A stretch of DNA of 64,000 nt, taken from assembly GCA_937873135.1 (NCBI GenBank), contig CALMVQ010000103.1, forward strand, positions 62,001 through 126,000, in the 5' to 3' direction. Shown piece by piece: positions 8,661 to 16,879 of the stretch. Every line of letters begins with the position of its first letter. Position 1 is the stretch's first letter. The translations under genes were made by a program, and so were the position numbers. This stretch comes from an uncultured Scytonema sp. (GTDB lineage: Bacteria > Cyanobacteriota > Cyanobacteriia > Cyanobacteriales > Nostocaceae). The notes below the pieces were generated by a model. That model ran no database searches. It saw only the letters and a list, made by a program, of their open reading frames with translations, and was not told the DNA's origin.

Positions 8661-9093
8661 CTTCAAAAAGATAGGATTTATAAATCAACCTTAATTTAAA
8701 ACTCCTAGTTTTTACTAGTACATGAGGCGGACAAAGAAAGTTAACATTTGGAATTGCTCGTTGAAATTGCTCTGAAGCTTGCATCTCAAGCTTTTTAATT
8801 GTCTTCTTTCTTCTGACTCCTTGTACTAGAGGGCTTCTATCATGTTCTGTTCAACACTTATAATAATGTTTGGAGTTGCGCTGTCTTCGCTCTTAACAGT
8901 TTGAGAGCGAAGACAGCGCAACTACGAACCTATCTTTTATTTATAACTCATTTACCGAACATGATATGACTCAATTTTTTATTGAATTTTACCCATTTGC
9001 TGCTTCATATGTGTGTAGAGGTGTATGGAAGCATGGGAGCGAGTAGAACTATACAAGTTATTGACACTCTCCGGGCTGAAGCCACGGAGATTC
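8661..9093. other. Gene-free stretch between sipA and tnpB
   Basis: Holds the sipA upstream region, the second palindromic element (8838-8967) and the right end of the tnpB element (about 9059-9093). No gene seen. Confidence 0.7.
8838..8967. repeat. Palindromic element, copy 2 (loop inverted)
   Basis: Same ends and same 19-bp internal stem (8875-8893 with 8904-8922) as copy 1, but the loop reads TAACAGTTTG, the exact reverse complement of the copy 1 loop. The right-hand arm (ACTACGAACCTATC... to ACCGAACATGATAT) is otherwise identical; the left arm has a few substitutions. Confidence 0.9.
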
Positions 9094-10068
9094 TTAAGAC
9101 ATTGCTGCCTTAATATCCTTATTGCTAAGGTTCCCAGGCTCAACACGTTTGCTCATAGAGCGTGCTGATATCTCCTTACAGTATTTTGGGCGTTTAGAAC
9201 CCCGTGGTTCAAGTTTTGCGGAGTCCCCGCATACTATACTAGCTATGTTAGACACAGCTAGTTCTTTGATATTTTTTGCAGCATTTATATCCGCGTGGTC
9301 TATGTGACCACAGGCTACACAAATGAATTTTTCTTTGTCTCTACTGCTAGCATCAACGTGACCACAAGCATTACATTTTTGAGAGGTATGTTTGGGATTT
9401 ACCTTGATTAAAACCTTTCCTGACTTGGCAGCCATGTACTCAATTTTTTGAATTAATTCGCTCCAACTAGCATCAGAAATACTTCTATTTAAACCTTTCT
9501 TTCGGCTTTGACCGTTGCTTAAAAAACGTCCTGTTGTCTCATCAACTTTGACGCGACAACGTTTAAGCATTCCGGAAACATTTAAATCTTCTACAGCAAT
9601 AACATCAACTTTTCTTGAAGCAATTAAGCCTGCTATTTCCCATTGGTAAGCTTGACGTTTGTCGGAAATTTTTTGATGTAGCCTACCAACTAATACTGCT
9701 GCTTTTTTCCGATTTTTACTACCTTTAACCTTGCGGTTAACTCTACGCTGTCTAATCTTTAAAGTCCGCTTAGTTTTCTTATTGGTTGCACACTTAGGAT
9801 TTTTCACTTGATGACCATCGGACAAGTGTACAAGTTTAGTGATTCCCAGGTCGCAACCAAGGACAGACTTAATATCTGTTAAAGGTTTTAGGATGTAATC
9901 AGGTATGGTTTTATCTTCAATCCTGACCGACACATACCAACCATCTTGACGTTGGCGAATAGTGGCAGCTTTGATAGTAAAGCCTGTGGGTATTGCTCTA
10001 GAGTTATGAAATCTCATCCAACCTATTTTGGGTAGATAGATTTTATTTCCCTGAACTTTTATTCCCAT
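9059..10068 (-). mobile_element. IS200/IS605-family remnant (tnpB with right end)
   Basis: The tnpB gene is followed on the minus strand by AATCTCCGTGGCTTCAGCCC and GGAGAGTGTCAA, the hairpin and end of an IS605-type right end and of the omega RNA scaffold. The flank beyond it, TAACTTGTATAG, is where the guide would lie. A related end is at 24,911-24,945. No tnpA is present and the left part is missing. Confidence 0.7.
9094..10068 (-). CDS. tnpB: TnpB RNA-guided nuclease, N-terminally truncated
   Basis: 324 residues against roughly 400 for full-length relatives: the N-terminal helix-turn-helix/REC-like segment (about 80-100 residues) is missing. The nuclease core is complete: RuvC-I Asp in LGCDLGITKLV, RuvC-II Glu in IAVEDLNVSGM, RuvC-III Asp in HADINAAKNI, and the zinc finger CNACG...CVACG. 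TnpB cuts DNA next to a short motif, guided by an omega RNA made from the 3' end of the element. The truncation ends just inside the terminator of the next gene, which suggests a deletion or abortive insertion. DNA recognition is probably impaired. Confidence 0.85.
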   Translation of the reverse strand: MGIKVQGNKIYLPKIGWMRFHNSRAIPTGFTIKAATIRQRQDGWYVSVRIEDKTIPDYILKPLTDIKSVLGCDLGITKLVHLSDGHQVKNPKCATNKKTKRTLKIRQRRVNRKVKGSKNRKKAAVLVGRLHQKISDKRQAYQWEIAGLIASRKVDVIAVEDLNVSGMLKRCRVKVDETTGRFLSNGQSRKKGLNRSISDASWSELIQKIEYMAAKSGKVLIKVNPKHTSQKCNACGHVDASSRDKEKFICVACGHIDHADINAAKNIKELAVSNIASIVCGDSAKLEPRGSKRPKYCKEISARSMSKRVEPGNLSNKDIKAAMS

Positions 10069-10084
10069 TGTGTATATAATATAG

Positions 10085-10110
10085 AAAAAAGGTGGGTAAA
10101 AATACCCACC
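10085..10110 (-). terminator. Rho-independent terminator of the Spy-like gene
   Basis: On the minus strand the 8-bp stem GGTGGGTA / TACCCACC with a 4-nt loop is followed by six T, about 35 nt after the stop of the LTxxQ protein gene. Confidence 0.8.
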
Positions 10111-10144
10111 AAAAGCGATGAGGAACTCTCGAAGTTGGGAGAAT

Positions 10145-10645
10145 CTACTGATTATTTTGGTGACGACGAGAATGCATATTCTCCCGGTATAGATCTAATT
10201 GCTTCTTTTGTTGCGGTGTCAGGATTGCTTCAATCTGAGTTTCCTGTGACTTCATGATTTGCTGCATTTTATCTTTCTGATCTTCAGTAAGATTCAAATT
10301 CTGGAGTGCAGCCCGCCGAGCTTGAGGGTTTTGCATAGCTGCTGTTAGCTGTTCTTGCTGCTGCGAAGTAAGAACGTTCTTCATTTGCTCGCGTGTTTTT
10401 TGGCGAATTGCCTGGATTTGAGCTTGTTGTGTCTCTGAAAGTCCCAAGCTCTGTAATGGACTTTTTTGTGTTTGCGGTGCAACTTGTGTAGGTGCTGATG
10501 AATTTGATTGTGCTTTGACTGCTAAAGGAGCAGCACTTAAACCAAGGGCGATCGCACACGCGACAAATAATGAAGCTCTGACTTTCAACTTATACCTCGT
10601 TGACTTCTCTTTCCTGATGTCACCATCATACAAGGACTTATCCAA
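10145..10645 (-). CDS. Spy/CpxP-like periplasmic LTxxQ-motif protein
   Basis: 166 residues with a signal peptide (LFVACAIALGLSAAPLAVKAQS), so exported. The mature part is helical and Gln-rich with repeated Spy-type motifs (LSETQQAQIQAI, LTSQQQEQL, LNLTEDQKDKMQQI, LTPQQKKQL). Spy/CpxP proteins are ATP-independent periplasmic chaperones that also damp envelope-stress kinases. The first 20 residues before the hydrophobic stretch are long and basic, so an internal start is possible. It is divergent from the kinase/regulator pair at 10,922-13,083, which suggests it is a target or modulator of that system (inference). A strong terminator follows. Confidence 0.8.
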   Translation of the reverse strand: MDKSLYDGDIRKEKSTRYKLKVRASLFVACAIALGLSAAPLAVKAQSNSSAPTQVAPQTQKSPLQSLGLSETQQAQIQAIRQKTREQMKNVLTSQQQEQLTAAMQNPQARRAALQNLNLTEDQKDKMQQIMKSQETQIEAILTPQQKKQLDLYRENMHSRRHQNNQ

Positions 10646-10871
10646 CAGTTACATTTGAAAAAGGTCACGAATACACCCATGACAAAAGTCATATTTGATT
10701 TCTATCTAATTATACTAGCAACTTTTATAAGTTATGAGTTAAGGATTGATAGTTAAGAGTTTTTTCTTTTGACTCTCAAATTTATAATAAGCAATCAATC
10801 ATCAAATCAACTTGCACAGAACATTTTTTGAGGTTGAGGATTGGGAATTGGGAAAAAGGTAATAATTTCAT

Positions 10872-10915
10872 CCCCATTACCCATTATCCGCTACCCATTA
10901 CCCATTACCCATTAC
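10872..10915. repeat. CCCATTA short tandem repeats
   Basis: Imperfect tandem CCCATTA(C) heptamers immediately before the kinase start, of the STRR type common in filamentous cyanobacteria. Confidence 0.7.
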
Positions 10916-10921
10916 ACACTT

Positions 10922-12145
10922 ATGATACATCCAATTAAAATTAACAATCATCCTTTCAGATTTCTGCTTTACTTGGAATGGATATTATTCGCTTTTACTG
11001 TCTTGACCTCAATCATACCATTTGCGTCACATGACAATAATCCCGTGTTCTCAGAGCTAACAATGGTTAGTTTAACTCTTTTTGGTTTAATGGGTTTAAG
11101 ATTGCCTAAAAATAATCATATCACTAAGATAATTTACACGATTGCTGAACTATTACTAATTATAATAATTAGTTCCTATGGTGGTAAAGCTGCTAGAGTT
11201 TTTTCCTTCTTCTATATTATTTTGGTAATTCGTAGTTGTTTAATTTTTCAGTTACCCAGTCGTTTAATAGTGACAGGTGTATCATATATTTTATTTTTAA
11301 TAACACTTACCAATCGATTATCTCACATTCCCTTGTCACCAATAGCACGAGAACGATTTTGGTTTTTTCACGTAAGTTTTGCGTTGATATTTGGATTATC
11401 TTTAGTGTTTGTTTTAATATTGATGAATGTGATCTTATCTGAACGTCATAGTCGAGAAAACTTAGCAATTGCCAATGAAAAACTCCGGGATTATGCCCTG
11501 CAAATTGAAAATCAAGCTACCCTTGAAGAACGTAACCGTATTGCTCGTGAAATACACGATTCATTAGGGCATTCTCTCACTGCTTTAAATTTACAATTAG
11601 AAACTGCTTTGAAGCTTTGGCATTCTAACCCAGATAAAGCTCAAACTTTCTTAGTGAAGGCAAAAGAACTAGGTTCTAAATCGCTATACGATGTGCGTCA
11701 ATCAGTCTCTGCTATCCGTTATCATCCCTTACAAGCGCACTCCTTAGAAGAATCAATTGTAGGACTTACGGAAAATGTTCATCGTTCTACTGGTATTGCA
11801 CCAATTTGTAGAATCAACCTACTTCACCCGATCCCAATCGAAATTAATACCGCTATCTATCGAATTATTCAAGAATCATTTACAAACATTTGTAAATATG
11901 CACAAGCTACAACAGTTACACTAGAGTTAACTACCACGGGAACAAGTGTAGAGTTAATGATTCAAGATAATGGTATTGGGTTTGATTTAGCACAAAATAC
12001 TACTGGGTTTGGACTTCAAAGTATGCGCGATCGCACTTTAGCATTGAGAGGGAATTTTGAAATAGATAGTTTTCCTGGTTTAGGTTGCATAATTAAAGTT
12101 GACATTCCTTTAAAAAAAATGTCGTCAGGGAGTAGGTATGCGTGA
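10922..12145 (+). CDS. Sensor histidine kinase, DesK/NarX-type (HisKA_3)
   Basis: About 407 residues from ATG 10,922. The first 200 residues hold about six hydrophobic helices. A short coiled coil leads to the HisKA_3 dimerisation/phosphoacceptor motif ERNRIAREIHDSLGHSLTAL (His in EIHD), then a HATPase_c domain (ESFTNICKYAQA, IQDNGIGFD, GFGLQSMRDR). It should phosphorylate the NarL-type regulator 275 nt downstream. The in-frame start at 10,841 is unlikely because the added part is encoded by the heptamer repeats. The divergent Spy-like gene points to an envelope-stress role, by inference only. Confidence 0.88.
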   Translation: MIHPIKINNHPFRFLLYLEWILFAFTVLTSIIPFASHDNNPVFSELTMVSLTLFGLMGLRLPKNNHITKIIYTIAELLLIIIISSYGGKAARVFSFFYIILVIRSCLIFQLPSRLIVTGVSYILFLITLTNRLSHIPLSPIARERFWFFHVSFALIFGLSLVFVLILMNVILSERHSRENLAIANEKLRDYALQIENQATLEERNRIAREIHDSLGHSLTALNLQLETALKLWHSNPDKAQTFLVKAKELGSKSLYDVRQSVSAIRYHPLQAHSLEESIVGLTENVHRSTGIAPICRINLLHPIPIEINTAIYRIIQESFTNICKYAQATTVTLELTTTGTSVELMIQDNGIGFDLAQNTTGFGLQSMRDRTLALRGNFEIDSFPGLGCIIKVDIPLKKMSSGSRYA

Positions 12146-12206
12146 ATAAACACGACTTTGCATTGGAAATTCGTCAACATTTCAAAGAATTTGCTTATGT
12201 GTACTG

Positions 12207-12313
12207 AAGAGTGCGCTCTCAGTATGGAAAGAGAGTTAGTTACTAGTAAGCTTCTAGACATGTCAATATTTATTTACATACTTAGTATTTTTTAGGTAAC
12301 CCTACTTAAGTAG
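12207..12313. repeat. Dispersed repeat, copy 1 (related to 43,517-43,617)
   Basis: GAAGAGTGC, then ATGGAAAGAGAGTTAGTT, TAGTA and a CTACTTA-TAG end recur in the same order at 43,517-43,617. This copy fills most of the gap between kinase and regulator. Function unknown. Confidence 0.6.
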
Positions 12314-12420
12314 ATAGAAGAAGTATGTCTACTATCATTAGTCCGTTGCCATTTGTCATTTATCATGTACAAAGAATAAAGAACAAATAACATACGTTTA
12401 TTTATACCAGCCGATTTACC

Positions 12421-13083
12421 ATGATTAAAGTATTACTTGTTGATGACCAAAGTTTAATCCGTCAAGGATTGAAGGCTTTATTAGAATTAGAATCAGATTT
12501 AGAAATCGTAGGAGAGGCAGAAAATGGTGGAAGCGCAATTAAATTGATAGAAGAATTGTATCCTGATGTCGTCTTAATGGATATTAGAATGCCTATTATG
12601 GATGGAGTTGCAGCGACACGAGAAATTCAAAAACGTTTTATTGGCATTAAAGTTTTAGTACTAACGACTTTTGATGATGATGAGTATGTGACAGCAGCGT
12701 TGCAAAATGGAGCAATGGGCTATTTACTTAAAGATACACCCTCAGAAGAGTTAGCCGTGGCAATTCGAGCCGTATATAAAGGATACACTCAACTGGGACC
12801 GGGAATAGTTAAAAAACTTTTAACTCAGTTTCCAAAAGTGACACCAACTCAGTCAGCATCTCCACCAACTAGTTTAGCGGAACTTACTCCCAGAGAAAAA
12901 GAAGTTTTGCGGTTAATTGCTGCTGGTGCTAGTAATAGGGAAATTGCCAGTAAGTTATACATTTCGGAGGGTACAGTAAAGAATCATGTTACAAATATTT
13001 TAAATCGTTTAAATTTACGCGATCGCACCCAAGCCGCGATTTTTGCTAATTCTTTTTTGTCCCATTTTGATGACTCTAATTGA
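12421..13083 (+). CDS. NarL/FixJ-family response regulator
   Basis: 220 residues. The receiver domain has DD at residues 8-9, phosphoacceptor Asp54 (VVLMDIRMP), Thr in LTTFDD and Lys in YLLKDTP. The C-terminus is a LuxR-type helix-turn-helix ([43 protein letters not shown]). It follows the HisKA_3 kinase, its expected partner; a dispersed repeat separates them, so it may have its own promoter. Confidence 0.93.
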   Translation: MIKVLLVDDQSLIRQGLKALLELESDLEIVGEAENGGSAIKLIEELYPDVVLMDIRMPIMDGVAATREIQKRFIGIKVLVLTTFDDDEYVTAALQNGAMGYLLKDTPSEELAVAIRAVYKGYTQLGPGIVKKLLTQFPKVTPTQSASPPTSLAELTPREKEVLRLIAAGASNREIASKLYISEGTVKNHVTNILNRLNLRDRTQAAIFANSFLSHFDDSN

Positions 13084-13224
13084 AGCAATTAGTAATTAGC
13101 CGTCAGCGACAAAGAAAATTTTGTATGTAATTTCCGCTCTTCGCTGAATATCTTGTAACTTTCCGTAAAATCTGAAATCCGCGCATTTTAAGAACTCCTA
13201 TTCTTGTTTAGTGAATTAAAAATT

Positions 13225-13296
13225 AAAAAGCTTGATATACACGGTTTTTGGCTGTTTGAAATGATAAATTTATTTCTGCTGTGTCCTACTAGTGTA
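13225..13296 (+). repeat. CTAGTAC-family small element, fragment
   Basis: Shares the TGGCTGTTTGAAATG-type core and the closing CTACTAGTG with the elements at 32,467, 52,448 and 61,760. The left end is not recognisable. Confidence 0.5.
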
Positions 13297-13300
13297 GATT

Positions 13301-14119
13301 ATGCTTCTTAGCAGAGAAAAAACTGCATTTTACTTAACCGACTTAGAAACACCATTAGGTAAAGCGATCAATTTAACGATCGCCGGATTTGTTCTCTTAT
13401 CATCAGGAATTTTTGTAGCAGAGACATACAATATTCCTGATTCTCTCAGGAGCGACTTGAATAAAGTAGACACTGCAATATTGCTCATTTTTGCCTTAGA
13501 ATATTTACTCCGCTTGTGGAGTGCTGAAAACAAAATCAAATATATTTTGAGTCCTTACGCGATTATTGACTTAATGGCGACTTTACCTTTTTTTCTGGGA
13601 GTGGTCGATATCAGCTTTATCCGACTAATTCGGTGGTTTAGGATTTTAAGATTAATCAGATTTATAAATAAAAAATCTTTATTTGGTAGTATTACTACCG
13701 AAGATGGATTTATTTTTACACGGATATTATTTACATTATTTGCAATTATCTTTGTCTATTCTGGCTTAATTTATCAAGTTGAGCATCCAGTCAACCCTAA
13801 AGTTTTCGGTACTTTTTTCGATGCATTTTACTTCTCTGTCGTTACGATGACGACTGTTGGATTTGGTGACGTAACCCCAATTTCTGAATTAGGTCGCCTG
13901 CTAACGGTATTAATGATTTTGACAGGCATCGCATTAATTCCTTGGCAAGTGGGCGATTTGATTAAGCGATTAGTGAAAACTGCCAATCAGATAGAAACAG
14001 TCTGTTCTGGATGCGGGTTATCCTTTCACGATGCAGATGCTATGTTTTGTAAAATTTGCGGCACTAAGTTATCAGCAAGAAAGTCCAATGAAAATTCGTT
14101 AGAAGATAGAACTTTATAG
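13301..14119 (+). CDS. Voltage-gated-type potassium channel with C-terminal zinc ribbon
   Basis: 272 residues. Transmembrane helices S1-S6 are visible; S4 carries spaced arginines (RLIRWFRILRLIRF), and the pore holds the K+ selectivity filter TTVGFGD. After S6 there is a short cytosolic tail with two CxxC pairs (CSGCG...CKICG), a zinc-ribbon-like module. It should conduct K+ across the plasma membrane. A zinc ribbon is not the usual tail of such channels. It follows the two-component pair but after a gap with a repeat fragment, so it is probably a separate unit. Confidence 0.88.
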   Translation: MLLSREKTAFYLTDLETPLGKAINLTIAGFVLLSSGIFVAETYNIPDSLRSDLNKVDTAILLIFALEYLLRLWSAENKIKYILSPYAIIDLMATLPFFLGVVDISFIRLIRWFRILRLIRFINKKSLFGSITTEDGFIFTRILFTLFAIIFVYSGLIYQVEHPVNPKVFGTFFDAFYFSVVTMTTVGFGDVTPISELGRLLTVLMILTGIALIPWQVGDLIKRLVKTANQIETVCSGCGLSFHDADAMFCKICGTKLSARKSNENSLEDRTL

Positions 14120-14618
14120 TTAACTCTTCACACTTTTATGTAACAGTCTATTTTAGAGATTTTTATCAAAAAGAATACAACGCTTAAACTCATTTCTCGT
14201 CTTAATGTCTCATATATATATTCTTCATTTACTTATTCATAGTTCATCCTGATATGTGCAAAATATAATTTAATACATTTGTAATGATTATATCATAAAA
14301 ACTTTTTAATACTATAATTTCTTCCCTGATGGCGCATTCAACTTTGAACAGGCTTATCAGTGCAGTGCTGAACAAAAATCCTCTCTTCCAGCTACCAAGA
14401 ACCACAACGCGCTCGAAATATCAACGGCTTACTTGCCTGAGGGGACGACAATTATAATTAGTTATTCATTTCCGGAAAATCCCTTTTGATTATTTAAGGA
14501 ATCAAATCTTATTCATAGATAAAATGAAGAGAATGATGGACTCGTTGCTTATTGTGTTACTCCATCACAACACCTCCTATGCGATGACTGATTCCGATGT
14601 GCTTACCGTGGATAATTT
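14120..14618. other. Gene-free stretch before the MATE exporter
   Basis: AT-rich, with no frame of coding character. No clear repeat or RNA gene recognised. Confidence 0.5.
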
Positions 14619-15977
14619 ATGAGCCTTACTCTCTCTTCTCGCTATGACTTCTTAGGACGCTTTTTGCGGCAAGCAATTACTAATATTCTCTCCTCAATTA
14701 TGGTGCCACTTGCGGGTGCAATCAGTGTGGCATTTTTAGGTCATCTGGAAGATATCAGCTATTTGGCAGGAATGACTTTGGCGATTACCCTGTTCGACTA
14801 TATCTACTGGGTTTTAAATTTTTTACGCATGGCAACCACAGGAATGACTGCCGAAGCACTTGGACGTAACGATCAAGAACAAATGCTCTTAGTGGGACTC
14901 CGGAATAGTTTAACAGCTGCTGGAATTGGTATACTTTTGCTCATATTACAGTACCCATTACGAGAATTAGGGTTTACTCTTCTAAGTGCCCCCCCAGATG
15001 TCAGAGCTTCAGCAATCGCTTATTTTGACATCCGAATTTGGGGATTCCCAGCCGCTTTGCTTAATATGATATTAGTTGGTTGGTTATTAGGACAGGAACA
15101 GAACAAAAAGGTATTGCTAGTGTCTATATTCGGTAACAGTGCCAATATTGTACTGAACTACCTGTTTATCGTCCGGTGTAATTGGGGAAGTAGAGGTGCT
15201 GGGCTATCACAGGCTTTAAGCGATTCTTTGATGCTAATAGCAATTTTAATTTTATTACTCAAAGAAATTCCGTTTAAAGAGATACAATTTGTAGCTAAAC
15301 GGATTTGGGATTGGTCAGCAATTAAAGCTAATATGACTTTGAATGGCGACCTATTTATTAGGTATTTATGTGTTATGACCTGCTTCACTATCTTTACTAG
15401 CTTGAGTGCAGAAATGGGGATAAATGTCCTATCTGAAAATGCCTTGCTCTTGCAAATAGTCCTCCTACATGCATTCTGTTGTGATGGTTTAGGATTAGCA
15501 ACAGAGACTTTAGCTGGAAATTTTAAAGGCAAAGAAACTCCAGAGCAGTTACTGCCTTTATTGCAGATAGCAGTAGGAACTGGTGTATCAGTAGCACTCA
15601 CCTTCTCAGGGGTATCGATCCTCTTTCCTAAAACTGTGTTTGGGCTACTAACTAACCACACTCAACTCATAGCCGAAACTCAAATATATGTTCCTTGGTT
15701 ACTAGGCTTCCTGGTATTCACTATATTTAGCTTCTTGCTGGACGGCTTATTTGCCGCTTTGGCACAAGGACATATTATCCGCAATGCCGCCCTAATTGCG
15801 ATTACGTTAGGGTTTACACCTTTAGCTATATTAGCTTGGTATTTTCACAGCAACCATATTTTGTGGTTAGCAATGTCGGTATTCATGGCAGTTAGGGCAT
15901 TGTTACTTGTCATACATGTGCCGAAGACACTAGAAAGCAATGCCGCCACTTGCGGAAGACGCGGGACATCGGCGTAA
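14619..15977 (+). CDS. MATE-family efflux transporter
   Basis: 452 residues with about 12 transmembrane helices in two halves, MATE/DinF type: an N-terminal QAITNILSSIMVPLAGAISVAFLGHL helix and a mid-protein GWLLGQEQNKKVLLVSIFGNSANIVLNYLF segment. It should export organic cations or metabolites using an ion gradient. Close relatives in cyanobacteria are often named after the guanitoxin exporter GntT, but no guanitoxin biosynthesis gene is in the window, so the substrate is open. The last dozen residues (AATCGRRGTSA) derive from repeat DNA and probably extend the native end. Confidence 0.85.
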   Translation: MSLTLSSRYDFLGRFLRQAITNILSSIMVPLAGAISVAFLGHLEDISYLAGMTLAITLFDYIYWVLNFLRMATTGMTAEALGRNDQEQMLLVGLRNSLTAAGIGILLLILQYPLRELGFTLLSAPPDVRASAIAYFDIRIWGFPAALLNMILVGWLLGQEQNKKVLLVSIFGNSANIVLNYLFIVRCNWGSRGAGLSQALSDSLMLIAILILLLKEIPFKEIQFVAKRIWDWSAIKANMTLNGDLFIRYLCVMTCFTIFTSLSAEMGINVLSENALLLQIVLLHAFCCDGLGLATETLAGNFKGKETPEQLLPLLQIAVGTGVSVALTFSGVSILFPKTVFGLLTNHTQLIAETQIYVPWLLGFLVFTIFSFLLDGLFAALAQGHIIRNAALIAITLGFTPLAILAWYFHSNHILWLAMSVFMAVRALLLVIHVPKTLESNAATCGRRGTSA

Positions 15978-16174
15978 CGCAGTGGCTCCTCCCCACTTTC
16001 ATTCCCTGCCTTGACTGTAGGTAAGTTTGTGTTTTTACTTATCTATACCTGTGGATACGTGACGACAATTTATACAATTCATCCTGAAGTGTGACTGGAA
16101 TTAAGTCCCCGCTTGACTTCATAATAAGTTATACAACTTATAAATACTTTTTTTCCGAGGCGACGCACCTCCTC

Positions 16175-16204
16175 TAATTTATTATTTATTATTTATTATT
16201 AAAT
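16175..16204. repeat. TTATTTA short tandem repeats
   Basis: Four near-perfect ATTTATT units between the exporter and the small gene on the other strand. STRR type. Confidence 0.6.
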
Positions 16205-16249
16205 TTTTCTTTAAAATGTAAGTAACAACATTTGTATCTAGGAGATAAG

Positions 16250-16552
16250 TCACCCTCTCTCTCGTCCTTCCACTGCCGCATCGAAAATTTCTATTTGCTC
16301 AGGCGTTAAATCATTTAATGTTCCGGAAACTGCCTCTAATATCAGAATACTATCAATTCTTTCTATTAAATGATTATCAGAAATAGCATTAAATTCTTCT
16401 GGCGAAAACTTTCCAAAAAGACTTACTAACAGTTTCAGCATTTCCTCTCTATCTAATTTCACATGATATAAGCTATTACCTTCTATCAACTTTTCAACAA
16501 TTCCTGATATGCGTTCTCTGGCGATATCTCTTGCTTCTGAAACTTCCTGCAT
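16250..16552 (-). CDS. Conserved small helical protein (intact paralogue of 2001-2296)
   Basis: 100 residues, helical and charged: an N-terminal MQEVSEARDIARERISGIVEKL, a middle LLVSLFGKFSPEEF, and a C-terminal LTPEQIEIFDAAVEGRERG. No family or catalytic motif recognised. The copy at 2001-2296 is the same protein broken by a one-base frameshift. The context (transposon on one side) gives no function. Confidence 0.6.
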   Translation of the reverse strand: MQEVSEARDIARERISGIVEKLIEGNSLYHVKLDREEMLKLLVSLFGKFSPEEFNAISDNHLIERIDSILILEAVSGTLNDLTPEQIEIFDAAVEGRERG

Positions 16553-16879
16553 AACCTAACCTCAAGTTTTTCGCTATCTGATACTTTTTCTATTTTAGCC
16601 TTTTGCCTTGAAATTCCAAACTTATGATTCTGATTCCCACCAATCTTCTAACTTTCATCCCTTTTTATCATCGCTGGTTCTTTCCCTAAGGAATACTCTA
16701 ACTGGAGTTTAGACTAAATGCGAGCGATCGTCCGCTCAAGCCTACAGACTTACGGAGCCAAAAAAATACACTATATAATGAGAAGTAGAAATGTGCTTAA
16801 AAAGAAAAAGCGGTCAGCCATGTTGAACTGATCGCAAATTGGTCAATGCTGATAAAAGAAAAGAAGTACCAGCTTGACC

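Noticed and set aside
14619-15977. Assignment of the MATE exporter to guanitoxin export
   Set aside because: The similarity is to the general family; no guanitoxin biosynthesis gene lies nearby, so the substrate-specific name is not supported.
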